Position numbers and translations under genes: made by a program. Shown piece by piece: positions 46,155 through 57,849 of a DNA stretch of 64,000 bases. The notes below the pieces were generated by a model. The model saw only the letters and a program-made list of their open reading frames with translations, was not told where the DNA came from and made no database searches. Location: assembly GCF_028372415.1 (NCBI RefSeq), contig NC_092877.1, positions 388,318,342-388,382,341 of the forward strand, written 5' to 3'. Positions within the stretch are counted from its first letter, which is position 1. The number at the start of each line of letters is the position of its first letter. The DNA comes from Notamacropus eugenii. Its lineage: Eukaryota > Chordata > Mammalia > Diprotodontia > Macropodidae.

Positions 46155-46238
46155 GCGTGTGCGTGTGCATGTGTGCATGTGTGCCCATGTATGCATGTGC
46201 ATGTGCGCATGTGTGCCCATGTATGCATGTGCATGTGC

Positions 46239-46280
<42 letters not shown>
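46155..46280. repeat. (GTGCAT)n and (GT)n microsatellite
   Basis: GTGTGC/ATGTGC units with a 'gtgtgcccatgtatgcatgtgcatgtgcgcat' duplication lead into a pure GT run at about 46242-46280. Confidence 0.95.
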
Positions 46281-46282
<2 letters not shown>

Positions 46283-46515
46283 ACTCAAGCACTGGGGCAA
46301 CTGACCAATTTAAATGTCAAGCACCTTCTCCTCAGTCAGGCTGGGAGGGGTTTGGAAGAGGGATGACTCAGCGCAGCTACCCAAGACTCCAGCTGACCCT
46401 ACCTCAAAGTCGTGTTGGACAAAGGCATCCTCCTCCAGGAAGGCAGCCTGATGCCCCTCCCCCCAGATGGGAGGCTTCCCTTCTTTCCCCCCTTAGTTCA
46501 ATGAGGTTGGGGAAC

Positions 46516-46536
46516 GGGGGGGGGGGGGGGGGGGGG
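46516..46536. repeat. G21 mononucleotide run
   Basis: An uninterrupted G run followed by further G-rich sequence to about 46556. Its length may be an assembly estimate. Confidence 0.85.
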
Positions 46537-47254
46537 AGGGGGAGGGGGGCGAAGAGGAGGGAGGTGATAGCTGGGGGGGTTTGTGGGAAGAGGTGATGCC
46601 TAGCCCACTGGGGTTTTGTGGGGGAAGGGCAGGTCTTACTCGGGCTAACCTTGCTTCCCTCCTGGGGGACTGAATGGTTTGTCCCATCTCTCCCCACCTT
46701 GCCAAGGCCTGGCAGCCCCAGTTCCTCCCCTCCCCTCCCTTTTCTTCCCTTCCCCTCCTCCTTTCTTCACCGCTCCCCCTTCTCCCCATTTCTGTTCTCC
46801 TCCCCTCCTCCCCTTCTCCCTGCAGTCCAGATTCTGAGTGACACTGACTTTTGCTGGTTGAAAGAAGACACTGACTCCAGATAGGCCTTAAGAAGGCCTT
46901 CTGGGCCTGGCCAGGTCACTTCCCATAAATAGTTCCTTGCCCTCACCCCCACCTGCCCCATTTGATGGGGGAAGGGATGGGGTCTGCTGGCTGGCTCGGG
47001 CTGAGGCAGAGGCAGGACCCTGCCCTGGGAGCAGTGAGGAGCTATCTCCTTCAGCCCTAGGATGACTTTCTCAGAAGACTGACTCCCAATTCCTGAGACT
47101 CCCCACTTATCCTGCCCCAAGACCCTGGAATGGGGAACCCCAGCCTGGACACAGGCAGTGAAGCCCTTGGGAGTCAAGAAGGAGGACTTGGACTGGGCCA
47201 GTGGAAACTGCTGGCCTTTGTGGACAAAACAGCAAAGCTAGTCTGAGCTCCTCC

Positions 47255-47520
47255 CTCCTTCCTCTCCTCCCCCTCCCCCCTCCCCCTCTCCTCCCTCTCC
47301 TTTCTCCCCCTTCTCCTCCCCCGCCCCCTCTCCTCCCTTCCCCCCTCTCCTCCCCCGCCCCCTCTCCTCCCTCCCCCCCTCCTCCCTCTCCCTTCTCCCC
47401 CCTCTCCTCACCCTTTCCTGAAGTGTCACCTGGGCTACCCTCTTTCCTTTTCTACCCTCTCCCTTTCTTCCTTCTTCTCCCTCCCACTTCTTCTCCCTCC
47501 GCTCCCCCTCCCCCCACTGA
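47255..47520. repeat. C/T-rich (CCTCTCC)n tract
   Basis: A long polypyrimidine stretch of CTCCTCCC, CCCCCTCTCC and similar units, interrupted only briefly near 47420. It has strand asymmetry like that of the purine tract in NCBP3 intron 2. Confidence 0.9.
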
Positions 47521-47784
47521 TAAGCAGCTCCTGGAGTCCAAAGGAGCCAAGCCCTAGGGGCGAGTGGGAATAGCTCCGTGCAGCCTGATCTCCCATCTCA
47601 CTGCCTTGCTGGTGGGCAGGGGGACCCCAGCCTTTGATTCCACATACATCCCATTCCTTTCCCCACCCTACCTCCTTTTGTAGCCATCCTCATTGGAGTC
47701 TATAGGCCCCTGGCCCCCCACCTGTCACCTTGTGCTAAAAGCAAACCGTTCCTTCCTGGGGGAGAGGTGGGATCTACCCACCCC

Positions 47785-47860
47785 AGAGGAAGGAGGGGGG
47801 AAAGAGAGAAATGGAGGAAGGAAAAGGGAGAGAGGAGAGACAGACAGGGGAGGGGAGAGA

Positions 47861-47905
<45 letters not shown>
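47785..47905. repeat. Purine-rich tract ending in a (GA)n run
   Basis: GGAAGG, GAGAGG and similar words end in a pure GA run at about 47862-47905. Confidence 0.9.
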
Positions 47906-47907
<2 letters not shown>

Positions 47908-49914
47908 TATATGTGTAGAATCCCACTGCTTCCCCTCAAGAAGCCACAGGATCATCAGGGACAAGGGAAAGGGGGAGGGGGTTAGGAACGAGAAGGAAAA
48001 GGAAGTCCAGTGGGTGGAGGACTGAGCTGCCACAGATAAAGGCCTGGCCATTGGGACTGATAGTGGACTGATGGAGGAGGGAAAATCCTGGGAATGGAAA
48101 CTGGAAACTCTGAGCTCAGCTGGTCCTTCTCCTGGAGGATGTAGCCCTTCCTGCATCTTGCCCCAAAGTGAGCCTCGTGAGCCCTACCCATGCTGTCGGA
48201 CTCAGACCCAGAACCAATGGGCAGCCTTGGACCCCAAGAAGGACAATTCTGTGTTCTTCCAAGGTAGCTGTATTCTCACACCTTTGGGGAGCTGTGTGCC
48301 CTCCCATGTGTGATTGGGCAGCCCTTCTGTCACTTAGTGGCTGGTCTTTGAGGACCTCCCCTGCCTTGTGATTCATCCTGAGGATGAGACCTTCCAACCT
48401 GAGTGAGGCTGGCCCTGGGCCTGTAACTACCCCAGGCTCTGTTACTAGGCCTGCGCTTGGGGTCTTCTGCTGGCTGGGTCCTGCCCTTACTGGCTCAGGG
48501 GAGAGCCTCAGAGGAGGATTCAAGATGAGCTTTTGTGAAATCCCTCACATGGGTGAGAGCCCAGACAGAGCCCACTTGCCCAGCATTACTCAGAGGACAA
48601 GGCAGAGGACCCCCAGCTTGTGGGGTAAGGGCAGAGAGAAGTCCACCCCAGCTTTGGGCCCAAGTTTGGAATTTGGTGACTGTGTGTCCCATATACACAC
48701 TTCCCATCATGGGCCTGGGATACATGGGAGAGGAGAGGGATGAGGGCGAGGTTCCAGAGAGGACACATCAGTGCCCACATATACCCAAGCATGTGTACCC
48801 CACTCTCAGAGGTATACACAGATACACATGTACACAGACACAGGACCGTGTTCACACACACATCTGCCCATACATGAACAAGTGAGCAGGGAAACACAGT
48901 GGAGGGAAAGCTCATGCCCCACAAAGGGATGGTCTCTGAACAAATGCTGGAACCTCAGGGACTGACCCTGGTGGCCTGAAAGTCTCCCTGCTCTGCTGAG
49001 CCTGGGCAGATGTGGTCTGAGAGAAAGCATGTGGGGCTTCCTCATCTCTCCTTCACCAAGATCTCACCCAGGCACCACCTCACTGGCCCTGGCAGGCTCA
49101 GAACCCTTCCTCTGTCTCATGCCTGCCTTGTCCCAGGTGTTCCCACTAGAACCCTCATCTCAGGCTTCCAGCTCCCACCTTATCAGAACTCTTGGCCTCC
49201 CAGGAGCTCAGCCTGGTCCTGCAAGGAAAGATAAGGAAGCCTAGGTTTCCTCCCCCAGCCCTGGGAAGGAGATTGATCCCTCCAAAGGCAAATGTTTCTA
49301 GGGCTGGGGTGGGAGGGTCCCTTTCTAAAGCACAGATGAGACACAGGACATGTCTTTCTGCTTGACACCAGTTCTGTCACCCTGCTAGGACTCATGTGAC
49401 CTAAGAGGCTTCAAGCCCCAGAGCTCTCCCTGGGACCCTCAATTGTGGCTCAGTGTGGACTGAGCATGGGGGGATGGGACTGAGCAGGGGGGTTCCTGGA
49501 GGAGCCAGTGGGAGGTAGGAGAAAGATTCTGGAGCCTGTGACTAGCCGCTGTCAGTGGTTGCATCTGTATCTCACACAAGGGCGAGGTGGGAGGAGGGCC
49601 CTTCCATCCTGAGCCCTGCCTACAGCAGTAAGTACTAACGAAGTGTTGGGGGAAAGTGCTTTCCAAAGCGAACCCTCCCTCTTCCTGCCTCCAAACACAC
49701 TCAAGTCTCTCCATCCTAAAAAGGAGACAGAAGATAAAGCCTTTACTCGTCCTGTTCCTTCATAAAACTAGCCTTCACTCACTCACTTGCTCAAAAAGGG
49801 TTTGCAGTGGATCTGTCCTGGCTCACTCACCCAGAGCTCTGAGGGATCTGGAGTCTCTTCTACTGCCATAGAATGAAGTCCCCATTGAGAGATGCCCCGA
49901 TTGCATTTAGCTAT

Positions 49915-50040
49915 TTTCCCTTTTCCTTCCTTCCTTCCTTTCTTCCTGCCTTCCTGCCTTCCTACCTCTTTCCTTCCCTTCCTTCCTTCCTTTTTTCCTC
50001 TCTCCCTCTCTTCCTTCCTCCCTCCCTCTCTACCTTCCAT
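49915..50040. repeat. (CTTC/CCTT)n microsatellite
   Basis: Tandem CTTC, CCTT and CTTCCTGC units form a pure pyrimidine run apart from scattered G and A. Confidence 0.9.
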
Positions 50041-50854
50041 AACCAGCCTCTGGTTCTTCAGCAATCATTCTTGGCCCAGCCTCTTACATTTGATTTCTAT
50101 TGCCGCCCCCACCCCCACCCCACCCCGCCCAAGCACCATCTCAGAGGTCACCAGTGACTCCTCCCCTACTTCTAGACCCCATGATCTTTTCTCACCCTCC
50201 AGAACCTCTCTGCCGATAAGGACCCCAATGGCCTGTCTTCTCCCACATTCTCCCCACCTGTGACTTTCCTGCTGCAGATCTATCCCAAATCCAGTATGCC
50301 TCCAACCTCTCTGTTTTTTCCTCTTCACTCTCAACATTCTTTTTCTTAGAGACCTGACCCTCTCCCACAGCTTTCTCTATTACTTCTAAGTCGGTGACTT
50401 CCCCATCTATCTCTTTAGCTCTTATCTTTCTTCCTTGAACTCCAAACCCACAATTTAAACTACCTCCCAAATCTCTGCCCTTGAGTAAACCAGAAGTCTA
50501 GGGGTGGAGTGACTTGAAAGGTCAGAGCATGGAACCCCCCCATTTTTTATATGAGGAATACCCCTCCCCATTGCAGCTTGAGATCAGCCTTAACTGGCCC
50601 CAGCAGCAGAGGCAGGCAGGCTGCATGGAGGCACCCACATTCTCCTTCTCCTGGGACTGTAACAAATATCCGGGAGAGGGAAGGCAGGACTAGGTTGTGG
50701 CTGGCATGAGAGTGTATTGAGGAGAATATTTTTCTCTGTATGAAGCTAATGGTACCACACAGAATCATGTCCTCAGGCAAGCCTTATCAACATGAGGGAG
50801 AGAGAGATGGAGAGATGGACAGGCAGACACAAAGGGATGGATGGATAGAGTAAG

Positions 50855-51170
50855 CTGTGTGTGTGTTCATCCTTCGTTGCCGAAGAAGACCATGTCATCA
50901 GAGAAATAATGACATGACTTGCACTTGACTTTGTTTTGAGTGAGGGAGGGCTGTGCAGATCACCAGCCTCAGTTATCCAGAGTCATCTGAATCCAGTGAC
51001 CAGATATTCATCAGGATGACTGGAGATAACCCAGGATGAGGCAACTGGGATTAAGTGCCTTGCCCAAGGTCACACAGCTAGTGAGTGTCAAGTGTCTGAG
51101 GTGAGATTTGAACTCAAGTTCCTGACTCCTGCACTGGTGCTCTATCCACTGCACCACCTAGCTGCCCGTA
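50855..51170 (-). repeat. Full-length composite SINE: CORE/tRNA-like head with RTE tail
   Basis: On the minus strand the element begins near 51167 with GGGCAGCTAGGTGGTGCAGT, runs through 'gagttcaaatctcacctcag', 'ctagctgtgtgaccttgggcaag' and 'cagtcatcctgatgaatatctgg', and ends near 50860 with the RTE-like '...atggtcttcttcggcaacgaagg'. GATAGAGTAAG flanks it at 50844-50854 and 51171-51181, an 11-bp perfect repeat consistent with a target duplication, although the surroundings are GATA/GACA-rich. Confidence 0.8.
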
Positions 51171-51179
51171 GATAGAGTA

Positions 51180-51450
51180 AGTTAGAGATAGAAAGACAGA
51201 TGGATGGAGAGGCAGACACACAGGAATGGACAGGTGCAGACACAAAAAGACTGACGGGTGGAGGGAGAGACAAACACACAGACAGGCAAAGACACACAGA
51301 AATGGGCAGATGAAAAGACATACACAGAAAGAGGCAATGACAAGCACAAGGAGGCAGACTAGAAAGAGGCTAGAGACAGGCAGAGATGGACAGATGGACA
51401 GACAATGAGACAGATGGAGAAAGGCAGGCAGTTGGAAGGACAGACAGATC
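51180..51450. repeat. (GACAGA)-rich degenerate microsatellite
   Basis: A-rich purine sequence with many GACAGA, CAGACA and GGACAGA words. It flanks the SINE at 50855-51170 on both sides, so the SINE inserted into it. Confidence 0.75.
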
Positions 51451-51719
51451 TTTAGGCTGAAAGATAAGTGGGCTCAGTGATGAGAAAGGGAAACAGAGGA
51501 AGAGGAAGGGAGGGGAATTGAGGATGCTCCGGGGTCCTGGAAGGAAAGGCCCCCTGCTCTGATCATGGGCTCAGGATCAAGAAGGGGTTTGGTCCAGGGA
51601 AGGTCAGGGTTGCCCTGGGCAGGGTGGTGAGCCCACAGCAGGTGATCTCCCTGAAGGCATGGGGGTGGGGACAGTGAAGGTAAACATGACCAAAATGATG
51701 AAATTATTGGATCTGACAT

Positions 51720-51875
51720 GATCATGGAATTTAGAACTGGAAGGGACAGTAGAGATTACCGAGGTCAGTCTGCTCATTTTACAGATGAGGAAACTGAGGC
51801 CAAGAGATGACAGTCATCTCCAAGGCACAAATGTAGTCAGGCCCTCTGACTCCAAATTCAGTGCTCTTGATACTA
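51720..51875 (+). repeat. MIR-related fragment
   Basis: 'tagaactggaagggacagtagagatt' is followed by 'cattttacagatgaggaaactgaggccaagag'. This is a frequent mammalian repeat block also seen at about 32645-32790 and 56985-57075. Confidence 0.55.
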
Positions 51876-52494
51876 CTTCTGAGGGCTGACTTGCCAAAGC
51901 CAAGCTTTCTGGGGTCTTCTTGGCCCTCTGGGTCATCCTCCCTCCATCAGCTCCACTGTCCCTCAGATGTAGCTCAGTGGACAGAGCACCATGTGAGATC
52001 CACTGTGGGTTCTGTTCCCAGAAAGACTAACTAGTTTTCTACAGAGGAGAGGAGAACTATATACTGGTCCCACGGGATTTCTGGCCACACACTGCCTGAC
52101 CCCTGGTGCTCACCCATTCTGACTGCTAACCTCAGCCACAGACTGAGTGAGCAAGCCATGGCCCCTCAGGCTGTCTCACAGGCCTGGGCAGCTACAAGTA
52201 CGGGCGAGACAGGGTGATGGAAGGAAGCAGAAGAATTAAGAAGATGCCTTGCAGATCCACAGATGGTTTACTCATAGGTTCAAACATATTACACTTTGTT
52301 CTTATTTTGTTAAAGTGCACTCTATCAAGTTACCATTTTTTATGTAGTCCAATTATAAATAGTTTACATTTTAACCTGTGGGTAGCTATAGATAAGAATC
52401 ATGAAGGATGAGCAGGCACAGAGAGGAGCTGTTCTGTAGCCTTGGAGGGATCTTCCATGTGAATGGGATCACAGAGCCAATGGAATGCTGGGGG

Positions 52495-52755
52495 GAAGGG
52501 AAGAAACATTGATTAAGCGCCTACCACGTGCCAGGAACTGGGCTAAGTGCTTTACCAATATGATCTCATTGGAGTCTCAGAACAACGCTTGGAGGTAACT
52601 CTATTGTTGCCCTCTTTTTTTACAGTTGAGAAAACTGAGGCATACAGACGTTAAGTGACTTACCCAAGGTCACAGAGCTAGCAAGTGTTTATGGCTGGAT
52701 TTGAACTTGGATCTTCCTGACTTCAGGCCCAGCACCACCTAGCTGCCTGTTTGGA
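52495..52755 (-). repeat. MIR/MAR1-like SINE, near full length
   Basis: The inverted order is complete: 'ttgattaagcgcctaccacgtgccagg', 'gctaagtgctttacc', 'cagttgagaaaactgaggc', 'cttacccaaggtcacagagctag', 'ggatttgaacttggatcttcctgac' and 'caccacctagctgcc'. Confidence 0.85.
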
Positions 52756-53439
52756 AACCCAGGAAGGCTGGGTTGAGGAAGCATTTTCTGGGAATGCTGA
52801 GGTCCTCTAGGTACTCCCATTTGCAAATGCCAGAGCTCTGATTGCCTCAAGCTCAGGAGCACTGCAGAAACCACTAAGATTTATAAATCATTCTCAAGTT
52901 TGGCCTAACCATCCACACAGGAAAAACAAAGTGTATGAAGTGTGATTATTGCTCAGACTATGATATGGAACTGGCCTATCAGTATTTATCCTGGAGATAC
53001 ACTTCCTAAAAACATTGGGCTGGACCCAGGATTGCACAGGAGGAGATTAGTAAGAAAACATCACCCTTCTAAACATGGTGGTTCTTTCAGTGACCAGAGT
53101 TTCTCCTTGTGAACTGCTTGGGGTGGCTCCCTTTCCTCCATGGAGCTAGCCCAGGCTCAGCCAGGTACTGGGGGCCCACATCCACTTCCCAAACCAGAGC
53201 TTGGGAGCCTCACCAATGTTGCCAATGTTTTCTTTACTTACTCATTTAGTTTGCAGGAAAGTTATTAGACAAAATAGTGTAGCAAAAAACCCCAAAACCC
53301 AAAACTTGTGTGAGAGAGCATGTCTTTATCCCCCTGGGCCCCACTGTCCTGTAGATGGACAGTGTCAGTGCGGGGAGAATGTTGGTGGGTGGAGGGGTGA
53401 AGGGCACAGCATCGTGACAGCAATAGTGATAAATAAAAT

Positions 53440-53530
53440 GTGTGCTGTACTCAGTTAATCTTCACAACAACCCTGGGAGTAGAGATTTTTGTCCCCATTT
53501 TACAGATGAGGAAACCAAGGCAGACACAGC
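53440..53530 (-). repeat. MIR-like fragment
   Basis: 'cttcacaacaaccctgggagtag' is followed by 'ccccattttacagatgaggaaacc'. Confidence 0.6.
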
Positions 53531-55529
53531 TACTCCTGGGGATTCAGGTGACCATCCACCACTCCCTCTAGTTTGTTCTCTCTGGTGTCCCCATGGCCAG
53601 ATCACCCAAGGGCCATCTCCACATCTCCAGGGCTTCGGTGACACATGGTATCTCCTAGGCAGTCACTGGCTGGTCTTTCGGTGGCTGCAGGTGGGTTCTG
53701 CTGGGTCCATCATTGGGGACTTCCTCTCTGCTGCCAGTTTCTGGATGCACCTGGAGTCTCTGGCAGAAGGGGGCTCTTCTATGTAAGAGGAAGGGGGGTG
53801 GGGTTGGCATATCACTTTTAGCTTCCACCTTTCCCTGTTCTAGTCTGGAAACAGCTGCTATTGCAATTGGGTGGGGGTGTGAACCTAGCAATTCTCAGGG
53901 TTTAGCTTTCCTCTATAGGAGGAGGGTTGTTACCTCTAGGGCCCAGGTTCTTTCAGAGCATCAAAGAGCCAGTAAGCTAAGGGGCCTATAGGCAGTTACT
54001 CTGTCTTCCTTTGGATCTACTTCCTCTTGCTAGGAGAACCCACGTCTTTGTCCCAGACCTCTCTCCAACTTAGAGCTGGGAAGTATTCTTTCCCTTCCCC
54101 TCTTCCCTTCCCTTCCCTTCACCTTCTCTCCCCACCAAGAAACTCTACAAAGTCTGGTCAGGGCAAGAGCAGAAACCTAGATGCCAATGTCCTCTTCCTC
54201 AGTCCTGCTGTTCTCCAGGCCTGCCCCTTTTTTCTCATAGGAGGCAGCCTCCCTATCCCAGTGATGTTGAGCACCAGGGGCTGCAGAAGAAGGCCATCCA
54301 AAGAATTCTCGTTGTGGTGTGGGCTATGGGGATGTGTGGTAGGTGGGCTGCCCCCCACATTCATGAAGAACAGTATGGGAGAAGTAGGGTCAAGGATGTC
54401 ATCTGAACTCTGTGTGTGCCTGGAAAAGGACTGGAGTGACGATGTTGAGAGGGAAGGGTGGGCAACGAAGAGTACACTCATCTGCATGTTGTATATACCC
54501 ATATAGGGAAGAGGGAGGGAGCACACCACAGGCTCCCTGGGGACCAGCGGGCTCTAGAAAGCTTCCCCTGAGGCCTGGGGCCTGGCCCCTCTCAACATTT
54601 GTCTCTCAGTGCCCACATTAGAGTAAGAGGCTGACCATGGAAAGCCTGCTTTGAAGGTGCTCCCCAAAAGGTGGGTTCCTGGAGAAGAGGGGAAGGGCAC
54701 CTGAGGGTGTTTGCCTTGGGCCACAATTGCTCTGCCACTGTCTTACTCTACCATTCTTTCCCCAGAGGCGGCTTGGGGTCTGGCATACTGCCAGTGCTTC
54801 ATCAATGCCTGTAGAATGGAATGATCCTCACAACCTGAGGCCCGCCTGGTCTTCCTCTTCTGCCAGCTGAGTTGGCTCCTCAGGCTAGCCTTAGAACCTG
54901 GCTGGGCTGGGGGCTGGGGAAATATCCCTGTACCTGCTAAGGTGTAGAATTCCTCACTGCCCCATGGGTTTAGCCCTACAAAGCTCCCTGCTCCAGGTGG
55001 GAGGCACCATGCCCACCATACAGAGGGGCATAGATCCCAGAGACAGTTTCTTTTCTGTCTCTTCTGGTCTCCTCATCCTGCAAAGCCTTCAGAGATGGAA
55101 GTGGGAAGGTCTGACCCACCACACCCTCAAGTCTGGCCTGAGCCCAGGCTGCTTGGCCCCAGCCCCTGAAGCTCTAGTCCTCAGGTCCTCCCTCTCAGCT
55201 TACCCCTTCACTGGGTGGGAGGGGGCTGAGACTCCCTGACTGCCAGCTGGCTGCCTCATACCCCACCCCCACCCCTACCCCTCCTCCCTTCTACCCCTAC
55301 ATAAAGCAAGACCTCCCTGATGGGATTAGGCCTGAAAGGAGCCTGGGGCTTTGGGACTGGGCCAGATTCTCTCAGCTGCACTTCAGGCCAAAGATTTCGT
55401 GGGTTATAATAGCATATGCAGTGATCCCCAGCCAATGGGAGCTGCTGCTTTGGCTGGTCAATCACTGGCTTCCACATGGAAAAGAAATCTGGCCCTACTT
55501 GCCCGACTATCTCCCCAGACTCACAACCT

Positions 55530-55845
55530 CATACTACATACACACTCTTATACATACTTACACAATCACACTCATACACACTTATACACCGACACATGCG
55601 CACAACCCACCTAGACTTGCACACACACAGAAACATACATACTCACATGTGCTTGCACTTATATTCACACAGACACACAGACACACACAGACACATGCAC
55701 ATAACCCACTTAGGCTCACGCACGTAAAAACACACACACATGCTTGCACTTGCATGCTTTTACACTCACACATAGATGCATGAACACATACACATAGACA
55801 CACACACATACACTTACATGCACCTACATATACACACAGTCACTG
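55530..55845. repeat. (CA)n-rich degenerate microsatellite
   Basis: ACACAC, CATACA, CACAGAC and TTACAC words run for about 300 bases. Thr/His-rich and Cys/Val-rich frames on both strands are by-products. Confidence 0.9.
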
Positions 55846-56104
55846 GGCCCATGACTTTCCAATGACATCGCCATTGGAAGGCCCAGAAGATGACCTTCTC
55901 TTGCCTTCTTTCCTAGGGTTCCAGTGAATGGAGCCTGCCCTGGGTGGGGGTGAGGGTGCCCTGGGTGCTAGATTGGATGCTGACCTTGAAGGACTGGGGG
56001 CATTTCTGCTTATGACCTCTCCTCTGGAAGGCCCCCAAAGAGCACGCTAGAAGACAGTGTCTGTGGTGTCTTCTTGTTGCCAGGACACTTTTTTGGTGCA
56101 GGAG

Positions 56105-56165
56105 GGGAGGAGGAAGAGTGCCTACTGTGTGCCAGGTACTATACTAAGTGCTTTACAAATGTGCT
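56105..56165 (-). repeat. MIR-like fragment
   Basis: 'gtgcctactgtgtgccaggtactatactaagtgctttacaaatgtg', a short inverted MIR end. Confidence 0.6.
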
Positions 56166-57404
56166 CTCAGATGAGCCCAGGACACATGGATTGACTTATT
56201 TAACTAACTTCATTCAGTTCATTTGTAGTGCATGCTTTGTGAATGCTGGTGGAATGAACGTAAGAGAAATGTAGAAATTTTCCAATGGGCCAAGGAGAAT
56301 AAAAGATTTGAATCAATGCCAAGACTGGTATTACATGAGGGTGGGCTGGGGAGCAGACCTGTGATAGCCACATACATTGGGCATAACCTTTGGAGAGGAA
56401 AAAATAAAGCTGGGGGGCCCTCATTTCCACCTGTGCTAGGGGGTTGGAGCTGCCTGGTTCTATGAGTTTCTCTTGGTTTGGGCTTGGGTTTGAAACGAAG
56501 TCTTGGTGGGTACTAAAGAGCCCATAGGATCATGTCACATCATCTCTCACCCACGCATGTATTCCAAGGCCCTTGTGACCACTTCCCTGGTCCCTTGGTC
56601 CTTCAAACCACCAAATGAGATATTTGTCAGGGACTGTTTAAAGTACTCCTAAGGCAAATGCAAGCCACAGAAGCAGGGTGGCATAGGGAGGAGAAAGTGT
56701 CTGAGAAGTGTGGTGAAGGCACCCAGAGTCAGGAGCCAAGCTGGAGGAGGCATGGGCTAAGGATGGATGGCACAGGCCCTGCCTCCAATGAAATGTCTAG
56801 GTATTGGGTCTCTGTGTGTGTCCAGGCCTGGGTTAGCCTCTGCTCCATGGAGACATCATAGGGGAATGGAAAAGAAGATGGCTGTGAGCTGAGTCTGGAA
56901 GGATGAGAAGGAGCCTGACAGAAGAGGAGAGAAAGGACATCCCAGGAAGAAGGGATGGTGTGGACAAGGGCTCTGTGGTGATAGGATTCTAAAGCTAGGG
57001 ATGGACCTCAGGGCTCATTTAGCACACCTTGTCATTTTACAGATGAGGAAACTAAGGCTCAGAAGGTTACAGTGAAATGTTCAAGTTTGTGTGATGGGAG
57101 GAAGTACAGTATGTGTGGGCAGCAGTGAGTTTGCTCAGGGGCATGACAAAGCATGTCAAGCCACCCTCCTGATGCTCCATATCACTGATGCCCCAGCCCA
57201 CTCCCCAGAGCAGCTCCCCAAACCTTCTCATCCCTTCCTGCTCCTTCAGCTGAGCCTCGCTCACTCACCACGTACTCCCTCTTCTCTCCTCCCCCTCATC
57301 TCCTGCCCCACTCTCCTCCTTCACTCGTGTCTCCCATGAGGAAATGGCTTCTCTCTCAAGGTTGGCCCCCCAACTGGGTGGTGGTTCTCAGCGGGTGGAC
57401 AGTT

Positions 57405-57755
57405 CACTTCTTTACAACTGCCTTCTGGCTCTGGAGAAGGGCCTTGGCCTGGCGGAGGGCAGCCATGTGGAGATGGGCATGTGCAGCTTGTGCTGGACAC
57501 GATTGAGGGAGGCCTGACACTTCTGGTGACATTGGGGGCAGGTTCTCTTGATCTATTTGCCTTTCATGATGCCCTTACCATCAGCCACCATAAAGACATG
57601 AGGTGTAGGTCCTGAGATAGGTTCAGTGTTGTAGGTCTGTTTAAAGCCAGGAGGAGCAGTCCCAGAGGATCCTGCTGCAGATGGGCTGCTGAGGTGGCTG
57701 GGCTCTTCTCCGGGGACTGCACCTGTCATTCCCCACTGTCTCTCCTGGTCTCCTT
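57405..57755 (-). pseudogene. Possible decayed coding sequence, product not recognised
   Basis: On the minus strand a frame opening near MTGAVPGEEPSH continues through FKQTYNTEPISGPTPHVF and MVADGKGIMKGK. An in-frame TAG follows, then IKRTCPQCHQKCQASLN, whose Cys spacing suggests a zinc-binding site. After a shift of one base the reading resumes as HMAALRQAKALLQSQKAVVKK and a TGA. The Cys pairs, the Lys-rich segment and the clean end look protein-like rather than random, and about 115 residues can be followed. The stop and shift argue for a processed or decayed copy of a small protein. No poly(A) tail is obvious at its 3' side (left). I do not know the parent gene, and chance similarity to coding sequence is not excluded. 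Confidence 0.35.
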
Positions 57756-57849
57756 GCCATTTCCCCCCTGCCTACAAATATACCCACATCTCCCCTAGCC
57801 TCAGACGAACTGCTCTTGGGTCATTCCTCCCGCCCAGCCACCATGCTAT

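Noticed and set aside
46032-46304. His/Thr-rich and Cys/Val-rich frames
   Set aside because: Translations of the GT/GTGCAT microsatellite.
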